64,000 nucleotides of DNA from Diphasiastrum complanatum (Eukaryota > Streptophyta > Lycopodiopsida > Lycopodiales > Lycopodiaceae). Positions 15,101-27,100 of this stretch are shown here, one piece after another. How positions within the stretch are numbered: position 1 is the stretch's first letter; every line of letters begins with the position of its first letter. The notes under the pieces are model-generated. The model made no database searches. It was given only the letters and a program-made list of their open reading frames with translations, and was not told the DNA's origin. The stretch lies in NCBI GenBank assembly GCA_029204225.1, contig CM055108.1:7851181-7915180 (forward strand), given 5' to 3'. The position numbers and the translations under genes are program-made.

Positions 15101-18100
15101 ACATTCACACAATGTTCTATTCCTCTTCTTCAATCACCCCATTTTGTTGAGGTGTGTATGGACAAGAAAACTCTTTGTTGATCCCTTCTTGATCACAATA
15201 CTCTTTGGAGTCATTGGAAATGTATTCACCTCCATTATTCGACCTCGTGATCTTGATCTTGTGTTCATGATGCTTTTGTGCAAAAACTGTAAACTCAACA
15301 AAGTTTTCAAATACATCATTCATAAAAGTCACAAAGATTGTAGAGCCTCCAATGCTTCTCGTGCTAAAAAAATGTTCATGCAAATTCCTTAACTAAAGAG
15401 GATGAGAAGTATTAGTGATGAAGCTACCTTATGTGCTTTTGCCATAGCACATGATCAACAAAGCTTATCCTCCTTTGCAAAGAACTTGGGAGGGGAGGCC
15501 GAGGACAAGCTCCTCCTTGCACATTGCTTCCATGAACTTGGGATTGATGTGACCAAGCCTTATGTGCCACAACTCGGATGTAGACGTTTCTTCCTTGGCA
15601 ACTATCATGACTTGGTTAGATTTAACATATGCATCCAATTTAAAGAATCTTCCAAACGTTATCCCTCTTGTAATAACTTTCTTATTCTTCTGTAGAACAC
15701 CTGATCAGACAGATCTCGATACTACTAACAAAGTGCGTAGTTTACTTGACAAAGGATGAGAAATGAATCTCGAACTCGAAACATTTCTATTCGTGATCAA
15801 CCTCGAAAGATTCACGAAAATTTATCTTGCTTGGTACTCGAAAGATTCGCGAAACAGTGTCTTGTTGGAGCTCGAAAGATTCGCGAACAATGTCTTGTCG
15901 CGAAATATTTTGTTTCTTGTTCAAACCTCAGATGTCGCGAAATTGTCGCGAATAATTCGCTTCTGGATTCTTCTTCAAGCTCAAATCTGTCAACTGTCGC
16001 GAACAATTCGCGAAACACGAAGATGTCGCGAAGAGACAAGTGTCGCGAACAATTCGCAAAACACAAAGCTTAAACAAAGAGATAAATTGTCGCGAAACAT
16101 TCGCGAACAGAATTTATTCGAGCTTGGAAACAGAGCGTCTATTTGAATATCAACCGTCGTAAACGGTTAGATCTACTGTTATAGAGAATTAAAAGGCCAA
16201 AGGACCTGTAATTAAAAGGCCAAAAGACCTGTCCTGTAGCAATATAAATACATGTGCACTACTCGTTGTAACACACACTCTCTCACTGAAGAGACTCTCA
16301 AACTCATTCAATCAGAGACACAACAGCGAGATAAGACAACAAGAGATGTATATTGGTGATTCAAATTCAGAGTTATAAAAATTCGTTTTTGATCAATAGT
16401 TTTTGTTTGTCTAAAATTGTCTTAAATTCTCTTAATTCCGCATATTATTTTTGCACGCATATTCAATCAAGACAAATACTGTTCTATTAGTACATAGATC
16501 AGAAATAGACCCGATTGAAGACACTGATATTAGTTTGGTTAATTCAAACTTTCATCGTGTTCTCTGTGGAAGAATAATTACTATTTTTCCTACAGTGTTA
16601 TCAGAGCGAATTAAAGCTGATACAGTGGTATCAGAAGATAACAATGCCGATACAGTGGTATCCACACACCCCTCTCAGCATTCTTCATACAATCGATCAG
16701 CAAGCCGCATCTGGAGTTTATTCAAAAAATAGATGTTGATCAGCAATATTCAGGCTAAAATCACTACGATCTTGGATCCAGAAGGTTCAAACTACTTGAT
16801 TTGGAAATTGAAGACTTCACTCATATTGAAGGGCGAAGGTCTATGGCAATGGGTAGAACCTATAGAGGAGAAGCCAATAGCTACTTTTGCAAAGAACTTT
16901 GAGAATGGAGTTTAAGAAATGACATAGCTTTAGCAATTATTGCGTCTTCAGTGCTTGACAATATAATGCTAGATCTAACATCAATTTCGAACGCAAAAGA
17001 TTTATGGGAAGAATTGCAAACCAAGAATGAGACTCGATCTCGTAATCAGATCATGTTCTTGGAAGACCAATTAACTTACCTACAGTGGGACGACAAAGAC
17101 CTGAACACATTCGTATGAAAGATAAAAGATCTGTTTATTTCCTTGCAGAATTTTGGCACAAAAAATGCAATCTCAAAGGAAAAACAGCTTAGTTATTTTT
17201 TTCGAGCCCTACCCAGGTCATTCCACACAACTCGAACCTTATTGGCGAAAGATGCGACAATGACACTTCAAAAAGGCAATAGACGGAGTCAAAGAGGAAG
17301 TAGAAGCTCGTGAACGTTATGACGACAATGGTGATTCCGAAAATGCTCTATTTACTCAGAAGAAGAAATCTTCTAAGAAGTCTTAAGTTTAAGAGGGAGT
17401 CGTCTAAAAAGAATGAGTCTAAGACAAATGATCAACAATCTGGAAAACAACAGAAAAATTCTGGTGATAAGAAGATTTGCAACAGATGCAAAAGATTAGG
17501 TCACACAGAAGATAAGTGTTGGTTAAATCCAAAGATTGAATGCATTCATTGTCATAAACGGGGTCATGCAGCAGTGGACTGTTATCAGAATCCCAGAAAT
17601 AAAAAGGAGCAGAATTGAAGCGAACCTTCAGATTCAAACTATGTCGAAGACAAAGCAGAATGCTCTAGAGCAGCAGAAGACAGGACGACAAGGAATTCAG
17701 CAGCTTATGTTAGTGCTGATCTATGTTGTTCAACAAATTCAATTCGAGAAGTAGTACTTGATTCTGGAGCCACCTCACATTTTGTTTCCTCGAAACAAAT
17801 ATTATTTGAGTACAAGAAGACGAATTATTCGAGATTCATTATACTTGGAAACGGTTCTAAACACGTAGTTGGTGGAACTAGTGTACTATGGCTGGACACG
17901 AATCATGGTGACAAGAAACTGAAGGAAGTTCTCTATTTCCCTACTCTTGATAAGGATCTTCTATTTGTAGCTAAGATAGTCGATACAGCATGTCAGTAAC
18001 CTTTACAAAGGACTCTTATAAACTGTTCGAGGAAGATTCTGATAACCTAGTTGCTAAAGGCAACAGAGAAGGAAATTTGTATCACTTGAACATTCGAACT

Positions 18101-21100
18101 CGAATCGAACAATGTCACATGAACATGGAAGCCTTGTACCAAGCCAACAAAAGTCAGAGAATCGAAGGATTCGAAATCAGCAGTAGAGATATCCGAACTA
18201 CCTGCGAATCCTGTCTTAAAGGCAAGATGACTAGAACACCTTTCAGTAAGGATGTTTATAAAGCAACTAAGGTACTGGAAATTGTGCATTCAGATATTTG
18301 TAAACCATTCGGAGTATTGTCTTTAGGTGATGCAAAATACTTCATATACGTTTATTGATGACTTCAACAAGTTCGTTGTAGTATATTTTATTCGTACAAA
18401 ATCTGAGCTTTCGAGAAATTCGTTGATGGGCTGAGAAGCAGACAAGCAATAAATTGAAGCAGATTCGCACAGATCGTGGAGGTGAGTACATTTCCAACGA
18501 GTTCAAGGCTTACTGTACTGATCGAGGTATTATGCATACAAAGACTGCATCATACACACCTCAGCACAATGGAATAGCTGAATGAAGAAATCGTATACTT
18601 ATGGAAGCTGCCAGGTGTACAATGGCTCATGCGAAAGCACCAAAACAGTTGTGGGCAGAAGCAGTAGCTACATCGAATTATCTTCAGAATCGTATTTTAA
18701 AATCTCGAATACCGGATAAAACTCCTCATGAGATATGGTGGAAGTCGAAGCCAAATCTAGCACATGTTCGGACATTCGAATGTGCAGTTTGCAGTTTACA
18801 TGCATATACTAGACAAGTTGAGAAAGAAACTCGATGAAAAGACAGAACAAGGTATTCTGGTAGGATTCGAGTTACATTCGTCATATTATCGTGTCTATGT
18901 ACCCGAAACTGGCAGAATAAAAGTTGTTCGAGATGTTAAATTCGATGAGACAAAATACATAGTAAGACAATGATCTAGTCGGCTATGAAATTCTCAAAAA
19001 CTATTATGAGCTACCAACGACAACAGAAGTAAAACAAGCAGAAGATGAACGAAAATTACCAGATTTTGAGGGAGGTCAAGATCGAGTACCTGACAGACTC
19101 GAATCACTAACTCGAATTCTAGCAGAAAAGGTCGTACCCGAAACTGTAGAATCGAACTCGAAACCAACTGTGAGAAGATCTGACAGACAACAAAAACCAC
19201 CAGAAAGATATGGTCAGGATGTTTTAACAAATGCAGCCATCGAATATTGTGGTTTCTCAGACGAACCTCAAACATTCGAGGAAGCTGTTGATGAACCAGA
19301 TAAAGATCGCTGGATTCAAGCAATGGAGGATGAAATGTCATCCATGTATAAGAACAATGTATGGACACTTGTACCAATACCTGATGGCAAAAAACCAGTC
19401 AAATGCAAGTGGATCTACAAGATCAAAATAGGTCCTGATGGAGAAAACATCAGATACAAAGCAAGGTTGGTTGCTAAAGGATTTTCACAGAAGTATGGGA
19501 TCGACTACACTGATACTTTCTCACCAGTAGTCAAACACACATCAATTCGCTTGTTATTCGCTTATGCAGTGGCTCATGATCTAAAAATCCATATTGTGGA
19601 TGAGAAGACTGCTTTCTTGCACGCAGAATTGGAAGAAGACTTATTCATGGACCAACCACTTGGTTTTGTAAGCCAAGAATATCCAGAATACGGATGTCAC
19701 ATAAATAAAAGCATTTATAGTCTAAAACAAGTAGCCAGACAATGGTATAGAAAGAAGGACGAAGCACTACGTTCCTTAGGCTTCAAACCTCTATTTGCTG
19801 AGTCAAATGTCTATATCAAGCATGTCGAAAATGAAATAATCATTTTAGTTGTCTATGTTGATGACACACTTATTTTCTCAAGAAGAGATAAGTTAATTTC
19901 AGATGTCAAAAAAGACATTTCTGAAATATTTGAGATCGCTGACCTAGGAGAAGCTAAAATCTATCTAGGCTTTCAGATTCAGAGAGACTTTGAAGGTGGC
20001 AAGTTGTATCTTCACCAACAAAAGTACACTCTGAAGATCATTGAAGACTTCAACATGCTCGAATGCAAAGGTGTGCATACTCCCATGATATCTGGAACAA
20101 TACGGAGCAAGGCAGATTGTCCGCAATCTCTCGAGGAAGAGAAGAAAATGGCCAATACACCCGATCGCAGGCTGATTGGATCATTATTGTATCTTGCAGA
20201 CAACACCAGACCTGATATAGCGTTTGCAATATACAAGCTGAGCCATTATAATCAGAACCCAGGATTATTGCATTGGAAGTTGGCAAAAAGAGTATTACTC
20301 AAGGAAACGAAAGACTATGGACTGTGTTATTCGAAGGAAGCTAGATTTCACATCGAATCTTACAGTGACGCAAGTTGGGCATCCATGAAGGATGATAGCA
20401 AAAGTATTTCAAGAGGTTGTACTCTAGTATCTGGCGCGGCCATACTCTAGATAAGCAAGAAGCAAACAGCAGTAGCTCAATCTTCCCGTGAAGCCGAATA
20501 TGTAGCAGCAGCCAAGATAGCAAACGAGCGGATCTAGATCAAACAGATGTTGGAATGATTTGATGAATCTATTTCTGAACCTTATGTCTTGTTAATGGAT
20601 AACACTTCAGCAATCTATCTTATGAAAGATTCTGTATTGCATTCGAAAACGAAGCACATAGCTATCAAGTATTATGTTATTTGGGACTTAGTTGAAAAGA
20701 CAATATCTTCATACCCACAGAGGAAATGACAGCTGATATCTTTACAAAGCCACTCAGTAAAGCTTTGTTCGAGAAGCAGCGAAGAAGATTGGGGTTAATC
20801 CAACTGCCCACTTTGAGAGGGAGCTGTAGAACACCTGATCAGACAGAGCTCGATTCTACTAACAAAGTGCACAGTTTACTTGACAAAGGATGAGAAACGA
20901 ATCTTGAACTCGAAACATTTCTATTCGTGATCAACCTCGAAAGATTCGCGAAAATTTATCTTGCTTGATACTCGAAAGATTCGCGAAACAGTGTCTTGTT
21001 GAAGCTCGAAATATTTTGTTTCTCGTTCAAACCTCAGATGTCGCGAAATTTTCGCGAACAATTCGCGAAATATTCTGGATTCTTCTTCAAGCTCAAATCT

Positions 21101-24100
21101 GTCAACTGTCGCGAACAATTCGCGAAACACGAAGATGTCGCGAAGAGACAAGTGTCGCGAACAATTCGCAAAACACGAAGCTTAAACGAAGAGATAAACT
21201 GTCGCGAAACATTCGCGAACAGAATTTATTCGAGCTTGGAAACAGAGCGTCTATTTGAATATCAGCCGTCATAAATGGTTAGATCTACTGTTATAGAGAA
21301 TTAAAAGGCCAAAGGACCTGTAATTAAAAGGCCAAAAGACCTGTCCTGTAGCAATATAAATACATGTGCACTACTCGTTGTAACACACACTCTCACACTG
21401 AAGAGACTAGACCCTCAGACTCATTCAATCAGAGACACAACAACGAGATAAGACAATAAGAGATGTATATTGTTGATTCAAATTCAGAGTTATAAAAATT
21501 CGTTTTTGATCAATAGTTTTTGTTTGTCTTAAGTTGTCTCTTAATTCCGCATATTATTTCCGCACGCATATTCAATCAAGGCAAATACTGTTCTATTAGT
21601 ACATAGATCAGAAACAGACCCGATTGAAGACACTGACATTAGTTTGATTAATTCAAACTTTCATCGTGTTCTCTGTGGAAAAATAATTACTATTTTTCCT
21701 ACATCTTCTTGATATAACAAAACTTGGAAGCAAACTCAACAATGTAGCCATTAACCAACAATTGTCCAATACTAAGCAAGCTCTTTGTAATGCAAGGAAT
21801 GACAAGAACACCTCAACCTTTGTCTTCTTAGAAGATCCAAGAGACATGGGAATGAAACCAACTTCAATCTTGCATTCATTATCATTGGCTGTAAAATTAG
21901 ACTTTATAGGTCCTACATAAGGTGCAAGATGTGAGAAATGCTCCCTTTTGCTCGACATGTGAGAGCTTGCCCCACTATCGATCAGCCATGGACCTTCACC
22001 TTTGACATCTGATAATGAGAAGCTTGATATCATGAGAGATACCTTATGATCACTTTTCTACCTCTTCTTTGCTGATGTTGGCTTGAATTTGTTGAGCATT
22101 CTTTTTCTTGAAGCATACAAGGTACATACAAGGCATAATGCTACAATAGTAGCATTTGACCTTGGATTTGTCCATCTTGAACCTCATTTGGCTGGTTCAA
22201 ACCATTTGGCAAATTGGGGTCTATCACAAGAGTCTAATCTCAAGAGATTTGAGATTACCGTTCTATCATCTCATTTTTGAAATGAGGCACCAACTCTCAT
22301 CATAGGGTTGTATGCTACATCTCTCTCGTGCCATATTGATAGGGAGGGTTCCTGTTTAAGTTAATGGATAGGCTAGAGGAGCAATTGCAAACTTGTGCAA
22401 TGAGAGTCCTGATAGTAATGCTAAATTTGCAACCTGCATGATGCAACTATGCACTTTGTTCATGTATGATCTTCTTTTGAAGTTTGCATTTGATTCCCAT
22501 TTTGAATCTTGAATGACGATTGATGAATCTCAATTCGTCAATTTTTTTTCTAATTGATACTTCATTTTATAATTGATGTTCTCGTCCTCCTCTTTACATA
22601 GAGATTGCAATCTGACTTACTCTTTATAATATGTTTTGCAAAATAGTTGTCAATACGACTATACCATGCCTTGGGGGGATGTTTCAACCGGAACAATACG
22701 TTCTTAAGCTTGCACGCCAGATATTCCTTACCTTTTGCTTTGAAGCATCGTAGCTGGTCCATGTAGACATCCTCTGCCAACTGACCATTTAGAAATGCGC
22801 TTTTCACGTCCATTTAATGGACCTCTCAATCAACGAATGCAACCAATGGCAAGACCGGTCATGGATGGCATCTTCGCCACAAGTGCAAAAGTCTCGTCAT
22901 AATCCAGCCCTTCCTGTTGCACATAGCCCTTTGCAACCAGCCTTGCCTTATGCTTATTGGTGCTCCCCTCCGCTTGGTATTTGGTCCTATAGATCCATTT
23001 ACATCCCTTTCCTCTTGGCAATCTCACAAGATCTCACATATCGTTCTTGAGAATAGAGTCATATTCTTCTTGCATGGCTTGATGCCATCCCTTCTCCTTT
23101 GCTGCCTCAACGAATGACTATGCGGATATAGTTGCAAAGGAGGAATAGGATCACAAAAAGAAATTGAGCTTTTCTCTACTACATTGGCTACACAAACCAC
23201 TTATGGTGGTTGGTTAATTGACTCTAGTGCTTCAAATCACATGAGTCCTCACAGGGTTTGAATACTTAAGTGATGGACAGGAGGTGTGCTTGGGCAACAA
23301 TTCTACACACAAGGTAAAGGGCAAGGCCATAGTTCTAGTCAAGCTTCCATAAAGTGAATGTCCTTCATGTACCAAGGCTTGCAAGGAACCTTCTTCCTGT
23401 TGGTGCTATATCACCAAGTAAAATATGGAAGTTGAACTTGATGATTCAGCTGGTCTTGTCAAGGACAAAGGTGAAGGTATGAAGGTTGTAGCCAAGGGGA
23501 TGCAGGAAGATGGCCTCTGTAGATAAAACACAACTATCGCTATGGAAAAGCAACAACAGTGACAATTTCCCAAGGGAAACTCTACCAAGGTGAAGGAGAT
23601 GCTTGAGTGGATCCAAGTAGATTTGTTGGCGCCAACCCAAACTAGATTTGCAAAGGGAAGCATATTACTTCATGACCTTTGTAAAGGATTTTTCTAGAAA
23701 GGTTTGGGTATATTTTTTGAGGCACAAATCTAAAGTACTTCAAGCAATTCAAAGCTTTGGTGGAGAATCAAACAAGGAAGAGGATAAAGATGCTCAAGTT
23801 CAATGGTGGTGATGAACTCTGCCTTCAAGGAATCTACCAAGGTGGTACTGACAAACGGTGAAAGGAGGAGAGATGACAGAAGAAGCTGAGTGCAGCAACC
23901 AAGGTGTGAGAAAGTCTTACACAAAACCATGTGAAATGAGAGTTAGGATACAAAATTTGCATTTACGACTACGATCTCAATTCATTTGAAATCCAACTCC
24001 TAGATTGCTTCTTGGATCCTTTTCCTTGATCAACTTGCTTTTTCTTGCACTCAAAAGCAAAATGGCCATACTTTTTGCAATAGTTGCAATTCCCTTTCCT

Positions 24101-27100
24101 ACGAGGTGTAGAAGAGGCATTTGAGGATTTTCCATCTGACACTTGCAAATTTCCCATACTTTGCTCTCGGTCTTGTGATGATCCCGTTGGTTTGCCTTTA
24201 ACGTTCTTCTTGTCCTTGGCAAAATGGTGCTTCTTCTTAGAGGCAAAGGCATGCTCTTGAAGATCTTCCCTTTGAGAGAGGTTTACCCTTCTCATGTCCT
24301 CTTGTTTCAAGAGACCATACAATTCTTCAAATTTAGGGTAGTAGAAATCATTATCACATAATTTCGGAAAGCATATGCCAAGCTATTTAAAACCAATGGC
24401 ACCAATCCTTGCCTACAAGACCTCTCTCCTACAGTTGCTAGCTGATATGTAAGAGATCCTGGACCTTTGTGAGCCGATCAGTAATTGAATTCCCTGAACC
24501 CATCTTGAGAGAATAATGGTTTTTTTACAAATGAGGAACCCTAGCTGTGTTGGTTGATCTGGTTCTCTTGCCTCTCTAGTGTGAGGGATGATGCTATCCT
24601 TCACCGAGAGATTGATGATTATGTGGGCCCTCTTGATATAGTCCTTGAGATCAGGTTTAGAAGTAGGAATAGGTTTCCTACCGGTCTCTATATCCCAAAA
24701 TTCTTATTCTTCAAAAACGTTTTCTATCTTGAAGTTCCAGACACTATAATTAGTGCCATCTAGCTTGCTAGCTTCATTAAGCAAACTTTCAAAAGTTTGG
24801 ATTATTACATTCTCAGAGCATAGTTGCAGCGAATCGCGATTCGCTGGGACTGCGATTCGCGGGTCGCGATTCTGCGAATCGCGATTCGTGACCCAGAATC
24901 GCAAAAAAAAAAAAAAAAAAATTTTTTTTTTGGGAAAAATAGCTTATTGCTGAAATATGTTTAGGGGATCAATGGTCAAACCAGCGTTTTGCCTCTCATA
25001 AGTGCAGTAGATGAGGCACAAACAAATCTTATTTTCAGTAGCTATCTGGTTAGTCATTTGCTCTGGTTTTCAGTAAATGTTAATGCTACAGTTTGGAATA
25101 TCAACTGTATGGATGATGATCACTTTTGCAATTGGTTCACTGGAGATGTGAGTGCAATGTACATACAATTGGGGGCATAAATATTGGGCCCTTCTCGGCG
25201 CGCATTTGGACCCCATTTTTATCTAAGGGGGGCGGTGGCATTTTTATCTACAGTGTCTATATAGCAAGAAGCTCTAGGGGGTTCGGGGGACAATAGCCCC
25301 CCGGGAAACGGGGGGTTCGGGGGGCGGTAGCCCCCTGGTGGGGGGTTTGGGGGGCAACGCCCCCCAACGGCGGGGTCCGGGGGCTGCCGGTAGACCCCGG
25401 CCCCGACGGTAAAGCCTCTTCATGATTTGGCCTTCCAACTCCCCGAGTGAAAACACACTTTTTGGTGTTTCGCACCCGAAACAGTCGGCAAACTACACAA
25501 TCATAATCCCCTCGATCAGAGCTTTCATCTGATACCCATATTGCCTAAAAAAATTTCAAAAAAAAAAAAAAAAACAAAAATCGATTCTACACGATTCTGG
25601 GAAAATCCCGAATCGCGAATCGGAATCGCGATTCTGAATCGCGATTCAGGAATCGCGCTGCAACTATGTCTCAGAGTTACATAATAGCAGCAGCAGAAGA
25701 GAGAGTGTAGAAGAGAGAGAAGCAATAGCGCTTATGTAACTAAACACTGTATTGACTGAATGAAAGAGATTAGGCGTAATGAGCGATGGGCTGCAAATGA
25801 CGTGACGGTTGAAGGAGCGTGACGCTTCTGTGACCTAAAACTACTTGAAGTGCCCTAACAAACCTAAACCTAAAACTACTTCTCTAACACTCCCACTTGA
25901 TCAAGAATCTATCACGCAACATAATTCTTTGATCACATCTTACTTATACTTACGTACTTACTAACATGGTGATATCCATAACTTACTGTCATCACTAACC
26001 AACGTTGACTAAACACACAATATTAAATAAAACAATGTTTCATCCTGTGAATAGTCTCCATGTGCAGAATCATCTTTTAAGAGCTCTACACACAGGCAGC
26101 TTCCACTGAAGCCCATTTCAAACAATCATCACTCCCACTGTAGTTCTTCATCACGCAGCCATAATTTCCACTGGAGCACATTGGTACTCCCAGTCAGCAA
26201 CGTTGTCAAGCAGCACATGAAGAAGAATGACCAAAGCTGGTCTCTGACACATTCAAATCACAGCAGGAGCATAGATACTAGTCGTCTTTGTCATCTTTCA
26301 TGAACATTTTCACACAGTCAACAATGCCCCCACTAGAGCACTAGAGCAGATCACACAAATTCCAAGCTTCCACAGAAGTCATACAGCAGAACATATAACC
26401 ACCTGGGCTGAGTTCTGCCATTATTTCTCGATAGGTTGTTCACATCACTTCCATCTTCATTATCATCCAGACCATGTTCATTTTCTACAGATCAGTAGCA
26501 GGAGAGCATGCATACAACAAGAGAGAGAGAGAGAGAGAGAGAGACAGCTCTTCAGTTAGACACCTCAGTCTCTCAACGAGATGGCATCCTAATTAAATGC
26601 AGGCAGCGCACGAGTCTGTTGCACAGGCAGACAGTCCGATGACAAAGCGATGTGGGCAGCGAGGCTCTGATACCATATTACATACTCAGAGTTACGTAAT
26701 AGCAGCAGCAGAAGAGAGAGTGCAGAAGAGAGAGAAGCAATAGCGCTTATGTAACTAAATACTGTATTGACTGAATGAAAGAGATGAGGTTTAGCCGCTA
26801 CATCAGTGAACGATGGGCTGCAAACGACGTGACGGTTGAAGGAGCGTGACGCTTCCGTGACCCAAAATTACTTGAAGTGCCCTAACAAACCTAAACCTAA
26901 CATAACCTAAAACTACTTCTCTAACATGGACATGATTAGATTTAGAAAAGTGAAAGAAGGTTACTTGAACTAGGGCATTATGCCACTTGATGGATACCCT
27001 CAGCTTCTAACTTTGAATGTATCACACAAGCCTTGTCCAAGATCCACTTGGCACCTTCATAGGATCTTCCTACAAGAAGTGCGCCCTAATTCTCCACAAG

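Larger units (their letters stand above)
15686..21708 (+). mobile_element. Ty1/copia retrotransposon with two LTRs and 5-bp TSD
   Basis: The element occupies 15691-21703. Both LTRs start TGTAGAACACC and end TTTTTCCTACA. The flanks 15686-15690 and 21704-21708 are both TCTTC, a perfect 5-bp target-site duplication. A primer-binding site (tRNA-Met type) and a polypurine tract sit at the expected places. The internal order is gag, protease, integrase, RT, RNase H, which is the copia order. The coding region has several stops and frameshifts, and the LTRs differ by substitutions plus an indel of about 28 bp, so the copy is not recent and not autonomous. It sits inside an older minus-strand copia. 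Confidence 0.93.
24803..26926 (-). mobile_element. Non-autonomous small LTR retroelement (TRIM-like)
   Basis: Two direct repeats flank 786 bp of non-coding DNA. The left copy is 24803-25889, interrupted by a hAT-like insertion; the right copy is 26676-26926. On the minus strand each LTR starts TGTTAGAGAAGTAG. Minus-strand orientation is set by a tRNA-Met-type primer site (plus GCTCTGATACCA, 26664-26675) and a purine tract AGTGGGAG (plus 25890-25897). There is no gag or pol. Without the hAT insertion it would be about 1.27 kb. The flanks TGGAT (24798-24802) and TGGAC (26927-26931) match at four of five bases, a likely target duplication. The inner part contains a short GA run (26520-26543). 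Confidence 0.82.

Noticed and set aside
19170-20450. Could be taken as an intact host gene of 426 codons
   Set aside because: It is copia RT with YVDD and RNase H motifs, lies between two LTRs, and ends at a premature stop.
25257-25475. Minus-strand frames rich in Pro and Gly in the hAT-like element
   Set aside because: Composition artefact of the G-run/C-run block; no motif, and the block is inside a non-coding transposon.
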